Assembly (NCBI GenBank): GCA_002937455.1 | Contig: PTJZ01000010.1 | Coordinates: forward strand, 62,001 to 126,000 | Length of the DNA: 64,000 nucleotides | Source of the DNA: Alphaproteobacteria bacterium MarineAlpha11_Bin1 | GTDB lineage: Bacteria; Pseudomonadota; Alphaproteobacteria; MPNO01; UBA830 | Direction of reading: 5' to 3' | Part shown: in pieces, positions 10,131 through 18,452 of the stretch | Layout of the letters: each line of letters starts with the position of its first letter | Numbering within the stretch: the first letter of the stretch is position 1 | The notes under the pieces: generated by a model | The model's database searches: none | Told to the model about the DNA's origin: nothing | The model's input: the letters and a program-made list of their open reading frames with translations, nothing else | Made by a program: the position numbers and the translations under genes

Positions 10131-10340
10131 ATGAGCAATACAAAACAAAAAATTCTCAATATCACGAGATTATTCAATCATGGGCCGTCGCCCTTTCGGA
10201 CTTGCCAGTGGCCTTCTGGCGAGCCAGGAACGAAGGAATTCCATTTCTGTGGCGAAAAGACCCTTGAAGGTTATTCTTACTGCCCGAAACACGTTGAAAT
10301 GGCTTATCGTGAGCCTGAGCCTCGCCGCAAAGTCGCTTGA
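10131..10340 (+). CDS. GcrA C-terminal-domain protein (short GcrA-like)
   Basis: A 69-aa protein matching only the C-terminal part of GcrA, the alphaproteobacterial sigma70-associated cell-cycle regulator: CQWPSGEPGTKEFHFCG followed by YSYCPKHVEMAY, the Cys/His cluster typical of GcrA C-termini. The N-terminal DNA-binding helix-turn-helix of full GcrA (about 45 residues beginning MSWTDERV in relatives) is missing, and no such sequence is visible upstream in any frame. I chose ATG 10131 over the in-frame ATG at 10095 because homology begins after it. In GcrA the C-terminal domain is the part that binds RNA polymerase sigma70, so this could be a sigma-binding modulator without its own DNA target. 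The family identity is a confident recognition; the role is inference. Confidence 0.78.
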   Translation: MSNTKQKILNITRLFNHGPSPFRTCQWPSGEPGTKEFHFCGEKTLEGYSYCPKHVEMAYREPEPRRKVA

Positions 10341-10457
10341 GCAGTCAATTCTAAATTGTAGGGCTCTGGTTCATCACACTGTCAACTGGACAATCTGCTT
10401 GCTCCCAAGAGGCAACTCTTATTCGCGAGCGAACCGCGAAATTTTATACCGCATTTT

Positions 10458-10475
10458 ACGGGACGGCCCGTTTTT
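10458..10475 (+). terminator. Short hairpin with T tract
   Basis: acggg/cccgt stem with a 4-base loop followed by tttt, 118 bases after the GcrA-like stop and 98 bases before the isomerase start. The stem is short (5 bp), so this is a modest rho-independent terminator candidate. Confidence 0.4.
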
Positions 10476-10572
10476 AGAAGAAATGTGGAAACAATCCTCT
10501 TAGCATTTAAATGAACGGGTCGTTGGTTCGTTGGTGTAAAGCTGGAGCCGGGAACAAAAACCGTTCGAAGAA

Positions 10573-11616
10573 ATGACATCTGGAATAGAGAAGCGGAAAC
10601 GGGCACATATTGATACCGTTTTAACCGAAGACGTTGTTGCCAAGGGTGTCGCCACGGGGTTCGAAAAATATTTTTTTGAACATGTCGCGCTGCCTGAACT
10701 TGATCTCGACAGTGTAGACACAAGGTGCAATTTATTCGGGAAATCGCTCGCAGTACCATTGCTTATCTCCAGCATGACCGGTGGCACCGATGTGGCCCTC
10801 GATATTAACCGCCATTTAGCAGAGGCCGCACAGGAATTGGGGATCGCGATGGGGGTGGGGTCCCAGCGCGCCGCTATAGTTAACCCAGCGTATGCTGATA
10901 CCTTCCGTGTACGCAACGTTGCGCCCGATATTTTGCTTTTCGCTAATCTGGGTGCTGTTCAGTTTAATTATGGGTTTACTGTATATGATGCTCAAAAAGC
11001 GGTTGCGATGATTGAAGCGGACGCATTATTCCTACATCTAAATCCGCTGCAGGAGGCAGTGCAGGCAGAGGGTGATCGGAATTGGTCCGGTGTCTTCCGT
11101 AAAATCGAGGAGTTAGTCCCGGCATTAGATGTACCTGTCATAGTCAAAGAAGTTGGTAATGGTATTTCCGCAGATCTGGCTCGTCGACTTGTCGGGATCG
11201 GAGTTGCCGGTGTCGACGTTGCGGGAGCTGGAGGAACGAGTTGGAGCGAAGTCGAAGCACATCGGCAGGGCGACGAAAAAATGCGACAGGTCGCGCATAG
11301 TTTTTCTGGATGGGGTATACCGACCGTCCAAGCGTTGTCCGATATTCGAGCCGTTCTACCTGATACGCCAGTGATCGCATCCGGAGGTGTCCGAAGCGGA
11401 GTCGATGTCGCTAAAGCGATCCGTCTAGGTGCCGATTTGGTTGGTATGGCAGCCCCTGCCTTGGGAGCGGCGACAAAAACCGTCAATGCGGTGGAAACTC
11501 AGATGTCGGGCGTGGCAGAGGAATTGAAGATCGCAATGTTTTGCACAGGCAGCCCTAATCTATCGGCGCTTAGGCGAGCTGTTCTTCGGGCGGCGGCTGA
11601 TGGCACCCACCTATGA
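10573..11616 (+). CDS. fni: Type 2 isopentenyl-diphosphate delta-isomerase (FMN-dependent)
   Basis: Interconverts isopentenyl and dimethylallyl diphosphate using reduced FMN and Mg2+. Family signatures run in order: RKRAHIDTVL at the N-terminus, LLISSMTGGT, GVGSQRA, then the FMN/phosphate loops VDVAGAGGTSW and ASGGVRSGVDVAKAI of the TIM barrel. Length 347 aa is usual. The protein is unrelated to type 1 Nudix isomerases, although a Nudix gene overlaps its stop codon by 4 bases (ATGA), indicating translational coupling. Confidence 0.95.
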   Translation: MTSGIEKRKRAHIDTVLTEDVVAKGVATGFEKYFFEHVALPELDLDSVDTRCNLFGKSLAVPLLISSMTGGTDVALDINRHLAEAAQELGIAMGVGSQRAAIVNPAYADTFRVRNVAPDILLFANLGAVQFNYGFTVYDAQKAVAMIEADALFLHLNPLQEAVQAEGDRNWSGVFRKIEELVPALDVPVIVKEVGNGISADLARRLVGIGVAGVDVAGAGGTSWSEVEAHRQGDEKMRQVAHSFSGWGIPTVQALSDIRAVLPDTPVIASGGVRSGVDVAKAIRLGADLVGMAAPALGAATKTVNAVETQMSGVAEELKIAMFCTGSPNLSALRRAVLRAAADGTHL

Positions 11617-12338
11617 GTATCCTCCCTAGCGATACACCTCCACCACAACCGGTCCGTGAACAAGGTGCTAGAGCAGTGCGTCCATGGGATGCGGCTACTA
11701 TAATAATCTGGCGAAAGCAAAGAAGTCGGGTGGAGGTTTTGATGGGGCAACGCCATCCGGACCATAAGTTTCTGCCTCGCCGGTACGTCTTTCCAGGGGG
11801 GAGGGTTGATGGGCAAGACGGAAGAATTCGTTCTGCCAGTGAAATGCATCCTGCTGTCGCGGCACAGCTAGCGCGCACAGCTCCGAGAGGGAGAGGCCGA
11901 TCTATTGCAGTGGCAGCCATCCGGGAGACATTCGAGGAAACTGGTCTAATTATCGGAGAACCCGATCCGCTGCCTCACAGACCTTCTCCGAAGGGATGGG
12001 AGAGCTTCTTCGGCGAAGGATATGCACCGGCGCTACACCGTTTGGAATATATAGCGCGTGCAATTACACCAGTTTTTAGACCAATGCGCTTCGACGCCCG
12101 TTTTTTCTTGATTAATGCAGAGTGTGTCGTCGGTAACTTACAGGGGTCGGGGGAATTAGAACACCTTGATTGGATACCGATTGTTAACACTGGAGCGTTT
12201 GAGCTTGCAAATGTAACTCGTAACATTCTTGCCTACGCCGAGAGTTTAATAGAGGAGCCTCCTACGCAGTCGCAAAATAGAAGAATTCCGTATTTCAAAC
12301 ATCTCCGCGAAGGTGGACACACCTTGGTGCTGCAATAG
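11613..12338 (+). CDS. Nudix hydrolase (NUDT7/NUDT19-like)
   Basis: A 241-aa Nudix-fold pyrophosphohydrolase. The Nudix helix is VAAIRETFEETGLIIG (about residues 94-109), with the REXXEEXGL core intact. The preceding PGGRVD is separated from the helix by an insertion of about 40 residues, a feature of the larger coenzyme-A/NUDT19-like group rather than MutT. The start overlaps the isomerase stop by 4 bases, so both come from one mRNA. The substrate is not predictable from sequence. Confidence 0.86.
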   Translation: MSILPSDTPPPQPVREQGARAVRPWDAATIIIWRKQRSRVEVLMGQRHPDHKFLPRRYVFPGGRVDGQDGRIRSASEMHPAVAAQLARTAPRGRGRSIAVAAIRETFEETGLIIGEPDPLPHRPSPKGWESFFGEGYAPALHRLEYIARAITPVFRPMRFDARFFLINAECVVGNLQGSGELEHLDWIPIVNTGAFELANVTRNILAYAESLIEEPPTQSQNRRIPYFKHLREGGHTLVLQ

Positions 12339-12708
12339 CGGCCAGGTTGGGGCTGGAATTTTTGACTTTCGAGTCGACAGCTGGCGCAAAAGAAGGGTCC
12401 AAGCACGGTCATTTTATCGTTAGAAAGATATTCTTTTTCTTTTTTTTGCTACCTTCTACACCAGCTGACATTAACTTCAACTGCACCTCAGATTCCGTTT
12501 CCATGGTATCCGCTAAGATGACCGCAGCCGGGGCCGTGGATGCTGCCATGAGCAGGACATGGTTCTTCAGAATCGTACAGGCATTGTCGCGAAAGCTCTA
12601 GCCACAGGGAAACTGAGCTTTTTGCCGAGTGCCAGGCAATGTTCTTCGTCAAGTAAAACACATTCATTCGGAACTCGCGCGCCGGTTTTGGGTATTTGGC
12701 TCGTCGAA
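12339..12708. other. 370-base gene-free stretch
   Basis: Lies between two convergent genes. The reading frames here lack family resemblance, ribosome-binding sites and consistent codon use. I looked for rpmG, sometimes found near such genes in alphaproteobacteria, and did not find a readable copy. Confidence 0.5.
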
Positions 12709-13056
12709 TTACTTCCCAACAAGTTTTATTTTTGGCTTTAGAACTGACAGCGCATTGGCAAGAGATAAGCTCCGTTTTAGGCGCTCGCGGCCGTGATATA
12801 CGAGGTATTCTAATTTACTTCCCGATGCCTTGCGTTTAACCACCGTGAAAGACGGCTGGCGGCTATTGTTTCGATAGATCATAAATGCAGCCATAGTTGG
12901 ATCGTGGCGGATTGCATAATCTTTCCAGTCGCCGCTCATCACCCGACGGCTATATACAGAAAGTAGCTGATCGAATTCTTTCTTATCAAAGCAGATATCA
13001 GTTTGGGTGCGCCTGGTGGCGTTTTTGTAGTCTGCTAGACGGACAACGGTAGACAT
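12709..13056 (-). CDS. DUF2794 family protein
   Basis: Conserved alphaproteobacterial protein of unknown function, 115 aa, without membrane segments. It shows the family layout: an N-terminal VVRLADY element, FDKKEFDQLLSVYSRRVMSGDWKDYAI, then IYRNNSRQPSFTVVKRK and a C-terminal helix. The run FDxxEFxxLLxxYxRxVxxGxWxDYAI is the best recognition mark. It stands alone between the Nudix gene and the divergent TPR operon. No function should be assigned beyond the family name. Confidence 0.8.
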   Translation of the reverse strand: MSTVVRLADYKNATRRTQTDICFDKKEFDQLLSVYSRRVMSGDWKDYAIRHDPTMAAFMIYRNNSRQPSFTVVKRKASGSKLEYLVYHGRERLKRSLSLANALSVLKPKIKLVGK

Positions 13057-13264
13057 ACGAGAAAGCGATATCCTTTTGGATTTTACACACTACCTCGATT
13101 ATCCCCATTTGGATTAGCTCGTCCAGTCGGATGGGGTGATAAGTGATGATCCAATGTATTTGTTGTATATGATTCTGGATCGATCAAAAAAATTTCGGAT
13201 TTGCCAGAAATTTGCCCGGCCGGTATCTTAGCCTCCATTTTTCCCAGATTTGCGGGGCAGCCTA

Positions 13265-13918
13265 GTGGGCGATATTTTTCGGGAAGTCGACGAAGAACTT
13301 AAGCAAGAGCGTTACGAAAAGCTGTGGCGCCAGTATCGCTGGTATATTATCGCCGCGGCGGCGTCTCTCGTCATAAGCGTTGGTGGCTGGCAGGTTTGGA
13401 AAGAGTATACTACAAGCCAGCGCTACATTGAAGGACGGTGGTTTGCGTCTGCCTCAGAATTACTTCTAGAAGGAAAAACAGGACAGGCCACTGAGGCCTT
13501 TTCGAGATTAGCGGAGGATGCGACCTCGGGTTACGGCATATTGGCGAGATTTAATCAAGCATCCATCGCGGCGAGAGCTGGAGATGCGCTACAGGCGATA
13601 AAAATATACGATAACATCACAGTTGATGGTGGGGTACCAAACTCTATGCGCGGACTAGCAACTGTGTTGGCGGCCCTACAGGCGCTGAAAGCCCCCTCCA
13701 TCAGTGGGCAAACCATCCGGGAAAAGATTCAACCGATGTCTAGTGCGGGAAGGCCGTATCGTCATGTGGCGCTTGAGATTCTAGCACTCACCGCCCAGAG
13801 AGAAGGTAACGTCGAAATGGCTCGGTCTCATTATAGGGCAATTGTGGATGACCCCGATGCGGCGACGGGTATAAGAACGCGCGCGGCGCAAATGCTGAAT
13901 ATTCTGGGCGCATCCTAA
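13265..13918 (+). CDS. YfgM-like TPR protein, single-pass inner-membrane
   Basis: A 217-aa protein with an N-terminal charged helix (DIFREVDEELKQERYEKLW), one membrane segment (about residues 24-42) and a periplasmic region with TPR-like helices, the arrangement of YfgM/Tol-Pal-like tetratricopeptide proteins. I chose GTG 13265 because alphaproteobacterial relatives begin with (M/V)-x-D-I-F and ggggcag lies upstream; an earlier in-frame TTG at 13250 is possible. BamB follows 15 bases later and Der after that, the same order as yfgM-bamB-der in E. coli, which supports a role near outer-membrane protein assembly or the translocon. Confidence 0.85.
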   Translation: MGDIFREVDEELKQERYEKLWRQYRWYIIAAAASLVISVGGWQVWKEYTTSQRYIEGRWFASASELLLEGKTGQATEAFSRLAEDATSGYGILARFNQASIAARAGDALQAIKIYDNITVDGGVPNSMRGLATVLAALQALKAPSISGQTIREKIQPMSSAGRPYRHVALEILALTAQREGNVEMARSHYRAIVDDPDAATGIRTRAAQMLNILGAS

Positions 13919-13933
13919 CAGGGTAGAATATTA

Positions 13934-15265
13934 ATGATGCCGCGTCCTCATATCGTTAGGTTCGTCATCTTTCTTGCGCTGACAATACTTGTCAGCGGTT
14001 GCGGCGGTTGGCTGGGTGGTACAACTGAGATAAGGCTCGAAGGTGAACGTATCGATATTCTCCGTGGCAGCAGTATTATCGAGGTAGATACCAGAATCAG
14101 CGATCTGGATGTTCTTCTTCCGAGACCAGTGGTTAATGAAAACTGGCCGCAGGCCGGGGGCTACCCCAATCACGCAATGCACCACCTCGCGGCATCGGGT
14201 CCGCTTACCAAACTCTGGAGTATCGATATTGGAAAAGGGACCCATGATGAGGCTCAACTACTTGCAGAGCCCGTAATCTCAGGAAATATAATTTACACAG
14301 TCGATACACAAGCGGAAGTAGTTGCCATTGACATTAATTCGGGAAACCGTCTCTGGCAGGTTGACCTCTCCAAAGACGACAAGAACGAGGGGATCTTGGG
14401 AGGTGGGTTAGCTATCGATGACGGGCGGCTCTTCGCTACTACCGGGTTTGCGGATATTATCGCGTTGGAGGCGAAAACAGGCCGCGAAATTTGGCGCAGG
14501 AGCTTAAATGCCCCGCTCCGGGCAGCGCCAACCGTTTGGGCTGGTCGTGTTTTTGTTGTAACAACAAATAACGAACTGTTCGCCTTGGCCGCGGTGGATG
14601 GTCGCGAACTCTGGACACACGCAGGATTAACCGAGGTTGCCGGACTTGTTGGCGCCGCGCCGCCGGCGGTCGACGCTGGTGTGGTTGTTGTGCCCTATTC
14701 ATCTGGTGAGGTTGCGGCACTCCGCGTGGAAAATGGTCGGCAGGTCTGGGTCGAGTCCCTTACGGCACTTCAGCGCTCCGACGCTGTGACTGCTATTTCC
14801 CACATCCGGGGGCGACCGGTAATAGATCGCGGAATTGTTTATATAGTTGGTAATAGTAACCGGACCGCTGCGGTTGATCTGCGTACAGGGACCCGGCTCT
14901 GGGAGGTTAGAATAGGCGGCCGGAACGGGGCATGGGTTGCGGGAGACTTCATTTATGTACTGACCCGAGATGCCGAACTCGTATGCCTAACAAGGCGGGG
15001 TGGCCGAGTCCGTTGGATTTCCCAACTTCCCCGGTTTGAAGATGAGAAAGAACAGGAGGATCCAATCCTCTGGTCGGGACCGGTGCTTGCTGGCGATCGA
15101 CTCTTGATAGGAAATTCACGGGAGGAAATCTGGTCGTTATCGCCTTATCACGGAGAAGTTCTTGGCCGTATCGACATATTGGGTCCCGTTTTAATTCCTC
15201 CTATTGTAGCTCGCGAGACGGTTTACGTTCTGACTGACGAAGCAGACCTAATCGCCTATCGCTAA
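13934..15265 (+). CDS. bamB: Outer-membrane protein assembly factor BamB (PQQ-like beta-propeller lipoprotein)
   Basis: Lipoprotein subunit of the Bam complex that supports BamA in inserting beta-barrels. Signal peptide of about 22 residues with lipobox LVSGC and acylated Cys23. The mature part contains repeated PQQ-propeller blades (for example GNRLWQVDL, GREIWRRSL, GRELWTHAG, GTRLWEVRI, GGRVRWISQ). Length 443 aa is slightly longer than in E. coli, usual for alphaproteobacteria. Der starts 9 bases downstream; this bamB-der adjacency is widely conserved. Confidence 0.93.
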   Translation: MMPRPHIVRFVIFLALTILVSGCGGWLGGTTEIRLEGERIDILRGSSIIEVDTRISDLDVLLPRPVVNENWPQAGGYPNHAMHHLAASGPLTKLWSIDIGKGTHDEAQLLAEPVISGNIIYTVDTQAEVVAIDINSGNRLWQVDLSKDDKNEGILGGGLAIDDGRLFATTGFADIIALEAKTGREIWRRSLNAPLRAAPTVWAGRVFVVTTNNELFALAAVDGRELWTHAGLTEVAGLVGAAPPAVDAGVVVVPYSSGEVAALRVENGRQVWVESLTALQRSDAVTAISHIRGRPVIDRGIVYIVGNSNRTAAVDLRTGTRLWEVRIGGRNGAWVAGDFIYVLTRDAELVCLTRRGGRVRWISQLPRFEDEKEQEDPILWSGPVLAGDRLLIGNSREEIWSLSPYHGEVLGRIDILGPVLIPPIVARETVYVLTDEADLIAYR

Positions 15266-15274
15266 TCATCTAAA

Positions 15275-16666
15275 ATGTACCCAGTAATTGCTATAGTCGG
15301 TCGCCCCAATGTGGGCAAATCTACCCTTTTTAATCGCCTTATCGGACGACGATCTGCGCTTGTGGATCCGACGCCCGGAGTTACCCGTGATCGACGCGAG
15401 GGAGATGCCTACCTCGGCAGGTTACGCTTTACAGCGGTAGATACGGCCGGTTTAGAAGATGCGCCGGCGTCCGAGGTCGAGACGGGAATGCAGGCCCAGA
15501 CCCAGAGGGCGATTGAGTGCGCCGATTTGACACTACTACTATTTGATGCGAGGGCCGGAATTACGCCGTTGGATCGGCATTTTGCCGATCTGATGCGGAA
15601 GTCACCTAGACCGGTGATTTTGGTGGCAAATAAGTGTGAGGCGCGCTCGGCCGAAGCTGGACGTTTGGAGGCATACGAACTTGGGCTGGGTGAGCCGGTC
15701 GCAATCGCTTCCGAGCATGGTATCGGTATGCCGGACCTTGAGTATGCTATCGCCGAGGCGTTTAAAGAAAACAGATGGTTAGGTGAATCGGATCCTGTTT
15801 ATCTGAAGCAAGATCAATCTCCTGAGGCCGAAGATGATCGAGAAAGGTCCATACGGCTGGCTATAGTCGGTCGCCCGAATGTAGGTAAATCGACTTTGAT
15901 AAATGCGCTCGTCGGAGATGAGCGTGTAATCACGGGGCCTCAGCCCGGAATTACCCGAGATGCGATCTCAATTCGCTGGGAATGGAATGGCCTCCAACTA
16001 AAAATAATCGATACAGCAGGCATGCGCAGAAAAGCTCGTGTGAGCGAAAAAGTTGAAAGACTATCAGTTGGAGACACGCTTGAAGCAATCCGTTTCGCGC
16101 ATGTTGCCGTTCTAGTGCTTGATGCCACAATGATGCCGGAAAAGCAGGACCTTGTGATTGCTCGCCATATTATTGAAGAAGGGCGGGGCATCGTCATTGC
16201 TGTCAACAAATGGGATGCGGTCGATAATCGTAACGAGGCGCTAGGTTTACTTTACGACCGTATGGAATCGTCTTTGCCACAGATTCGCGGGGTGCCAGTT
16301 GTGCAACTTTCCGCCTTAACATCCCAAGGTATCGGAAAATTATTACCTGAAGTAATGGCCGTCCATGAAATCTGGAACAAACGGGTGTCTACGGGACCAC
16401 TTAACCGTTGGCTGCAGGAAGTAGTGGAGCGTCATCCCCCGCCTATTAGCCGAGGGCGGCGGATTAAATTTCGGTATATTACTCAATCAAAAGCGCGTCC
16501 ACCGACTTTCGCGGTATTTGCTAGTCAGCCAAGAGGGGTGCCGGAGGCATATATTAGATATTTGGTAAATGGGATAAGGGAGTCTTTTGATTTTCCGGGG
16601 GTGCCCATCCGTATTAATTTGAAGCGCCAACGAAACCCTTTTGCCCCCGACTCTGACAAGGCATAG
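15275..16666 (+). CDS. der: Ribosome-associated GTPase Der (EngA)
   Basis: Essential 50S assembly factor with two tandem GTPase domains and a C-terminal KH-like domain. G1 motifs GRPNVGKS occur near residues 8-15 and 199-206. DTAG (G3) is present in both domains, and the G4 motifs are NKCE in the first and NKWD in the second. The KH-like domain covers about residues 365-450. Length 463 aa is typical. The NKCE variant of NKxD in the first domain (Glu in place of Asp) also occurs in bona fide Der proteins. Confidence 0.97.
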   Translation: MYPVIAIVGRPNVGKSTLFNRLIGRRSALVDPTPGVTRDRREGDAYLGRLRFTAVDTAGLEDAPASEVETGMQAQTQRAIECADLTLLLFDARAGITPLDRHFADLMRKSPRPVILVANKCEARSAEAGRLEAYELGLGEPVAIASEHGIGMPDLEYAIAEAFKENRWLGESDPVYLKQDQSPEAEDDRERSIRLAIVGRPNVGKSTLINALVGDERVITGPQPGITRDAISIRWEWNGLQLKIIDTAGMRRKARVSEKVERLSVGDTLEAIRFAHVAVLVLDATMMPEKQDLVIARHIIEEGRGIVIAVNKWDAVDNRNEALGLLYDRMESSLPQIRGVPVVQLSALTSQGIGKLLPEVMAVHEIWNKRVSTGPLNRWLQEVVERHPPPISRGRRIKFRYITQSKARPPTFAVFASQPRGVPEAYIRYLVNGIRESFDFPGVPIRINLKRQRNPFAPDSDKA

Positions 16667-16732
16667 ATCGAACCATTTCCTGTCTGCATGTTGAGTGGGA
16701 TCACTCGAAAATTCTGGTCACAACAAGGTATC

Positions 16733-16758
16733 ATAAACAGGAGGCCGGCCCTGTTTAT
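16733..16758. terminator. Perfect 9-bp hairpin between convergent genes
   Basis: ataaacagg/cctgtttat with an 8-base GC-rich loop, 66 bases after the der stop and 83 bases beyond the SDR stop on the other strand. No strong U tract follows on either side, so it may be a bidirectional terminator or an RNA-stabilising stem. Confidence 0.45.
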
Positions 16759-16841
16759 CTCCAAAAGCTTTAGTCACTAAGTCGATCACAAAGGCAGCGG
16801 CGCATTTAGGAGTTTCAAGTATAAGTGCATTTGACCTAAAA

Positions 16842-17567
16842 TTAGACCTGTACAAGATCTCCATGCCGGCGGCACTGCGGTGAACATAGTTCGACAAAGA
16901 AATCGGTAATATCCCCCGGTGGTTTAACCGTTTCAGGATCCTCGCCCGGATAGGCATCTGCTCGCATTTTTGTTCGGGTTGCGCCTGGGTCTAGCAGATT
17001 GACTCTCATCTCGGTTTCTTCAGTTTCTGCGGCCCAACATGTCACCATCATTTCCAGCGCAGCTTTACTTACCGCATATGCTCCCCAGTAGGGCCGTTTT
17101 CCTTTTGCAGCGCTGGACGTGACGAAGACAGCGCGCCCTGCATTTGACTGCCGGAGTAAAGGGTCTGTAGTCCGGATCAGCCGCCAGTTTGCGTTCAGAT
17201 TAACGTCTATAACGGTGGTCCACATTGTCGAGTCGATATGGTGAATCGGCGACAAATCACCTAGCATGCCAGCATTTCCAACAACGATATCTAGTGTTCC
17301 AAAACGCTGGGCGATTGTCGGACCGATTCTATCGATAGCGTCTAAATCGGTTAGGTCTAGTTGCAGCAGGGTCGCGGGTGATGCAGAGTTAGGTGTAAGT
17401 TCCAACGCTGATCTGATCCTGTCGTCGGTATATTCTAGCCCACCTTGGGTACGGGCAATCAAAATTACATGCGCCCCCTCCAATGCAAACCGTTCGGCGA
17501 CCGCGGCGCCGATTCCGCGAGATGCACCGGTTATTAGTGCTATCCGATCTTTAAGATGCGCTGTCAC
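16842..17567 (-). CDS. SDR family NAD(P)-dependent oxidoreductase
   Basis: Classical short-chain dehydrogenase of 241 aa. Cofactor motif TGASRGIG near residue 14, NAG motif in VVGNAGML, and the catalytic Ser-Tyr-Lys in TSSAAKGKRPYWGAYAVSK. It has a GTG start at 17567 (VTAHLKDRIAL). In alphaproteobacteria this SDR commonly follows purF; here it follows the purF remnant directly as the last gene of the dnaB-radA operon. The substrate is unknown; YciK-like enzymes are the closest recognisable group. Confidence 0.88.
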   Translation of the reverse strand: MTAHLKDRIALITGASRGIGAAVAERFALEGAHVILIARTQGGLEYTDDRIRSALELTPNSASPATLLQLDLTDLDAIDRIGPTIAQRFGTLDIVVGNAGMLGDLSPIHHIDSTMWTTVIDVNLNANWRLIRTTDPLLRQSNAGRAVFVTSSAAKGKRPYWGAYAVSKAALEMMVTCWAAETEETEMRVNLLDPGATRTKMRADAYPGEDPETVKPPGDITDFFVELCSPQCRRHGDLVQV

Positions 17568-17596
17568 GTATTTTCGGCAATGAAGACATGATTAGG

Positions 17597-17826
17597 TTAT
17601 GGCTTAAAGTATGACTGATCAGCAGGGGCAAAGGGGTATCTCTCAGTGAGGAACTCATCGCAGTATTGCGGCGGCTCGGTGTCTTAGCCGTCCAGACCCA
17701 TTGTCCGGTCCGAGGTCTCCACGTAACGTCAGCATGCCCGTGCATAACAAAAATGCCATATTCTTCGTAAATTTTGTCATCATTAAACGGGTTTGTAGTT
17801 GGCACCAATGGTGCACCGCCTCTCAT
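17597..17826 (-). pseudogene. purF: purF remnant (amidophosphoribosyltransferase, large internal deletion)
   Basis: The first ~34 codons match PurF N-termini: TNPFNDDKIYEEYGIF followed by GHAD, corresponding to PFDDDKLHEECGVFGIFGHPDA in relatives. The catalytic Cys is replaced by Tyr (EEYG), a single G-to-A change. In another frame the DNA then reads MGLDG, a stop, and PPQYCDEFLTERYPFAP, matching the PurF C-terminus (LDGL ... PQFCDACFTGDYP). Roughly 430-450 codons of the middle are gone. The start overlaps the cvpA stop by 4 bases, as an intact purF would in this conserved radA-cvpA-purF-SDR order. The remnant cannot be an active glutamine-PRPP amidotransferase. Confidence 0.82.
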
Positions 17827-18452
17827 TGATGGCTCCGGATCAGGCGATCCATATCTTGACGTTCTGCCGGTTTGTATCCCGAACCCCTGTCTTGTCTCCC
17901 TGTTTTGGGTTTAGGTGACATTAAGCTCCGAAATTGCTTCTCACGATCAGTTGCCGGTCCTGAAGATACTGATAAGCCCCAGTCGTCTGGGGCCGCAGCG
18001 GCCAGAATCGTCGCAGAGCGTTTGATCAGTGGCAGCGTCTTTGAGCCTTTATAGAACGAAGACTGATCGGTTATTTTTAGTCCTTGTTGGCTGAATATAT
18101 AACCGGCGCTGACCACAAAAACCCCAATCACTAGACCGGCAAGTAGTCCAAATGAGCGATCAAGCATTCCAAAAGAGCTCTCGCGCACACCGCTTGCAAT
18201 CGCATGGCTGATCAAGGTCAGGATAATCATCGATATGATAAAAATTGCTGCACCAGCGCCAATATCGGCAATCAGCTGATTTCCTATCCATTCCCGGGCA
18301 TAGGGCCGAATATGAGAGTAACTATAAATTGTAGCTAATGTCGCACCAAACCAACCAGCCAGCCCTAAAATTACGCGCACGAGTCCCAACCGGAAAGCGA
18401 TGATACCACTCAATAAAACAACGACGAGTACGGTAATGTCTGGAATGCTCAT
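17823..18452 (-). CDS. cvpA: CvpA family membrane protein
   Basis: A 209-aa inner-membrane protein with four predicted helices in the first ~125 residues (ITVLVVVLLSGIIAFRLG at the start is the family mark) and a polar C-terminal tail. CvpA supports colicin V production and envelope stress tolerance; its biochemical role is unclear. Its usual neighbour purF is reduced to a remnant that still overlaps the cvpA stop. The start overlaps the radA stop by 4 bases. Confidence 0.9.
   Translation of the reverse strand: MSIPDITVLVVVLLSGIIAFRLGLVRVILGLAGWFGATLATIYSYSHIRPYAREWIGNQLIADIGAGAAIFIISMIILTLISHAIASGVRESSFGMLDRSFGLLAGLVIGVFVVSAGYIFSQQGLKITDQSSFYKGSKTLPLIKRSATILAAAAPDDWGLSVSSGPATDREKQFRSLMSPKPKTGRQDRGSGYKPAERQDMDRLIRSHQ

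Noticed and set aside
12347..12741. Possible rpmG or other short gene after the Nudix gene
   Set aside because: No frame gives the L33 pattern; the frames present lack start signals and resemblance to known proteins.
16692..16701. ttgagtggga near der as a third guaA-type attachment repeat
   Set aside because: Only 10 bases match and it lies far away without composition change or duplication of flanks, so chance is likely.
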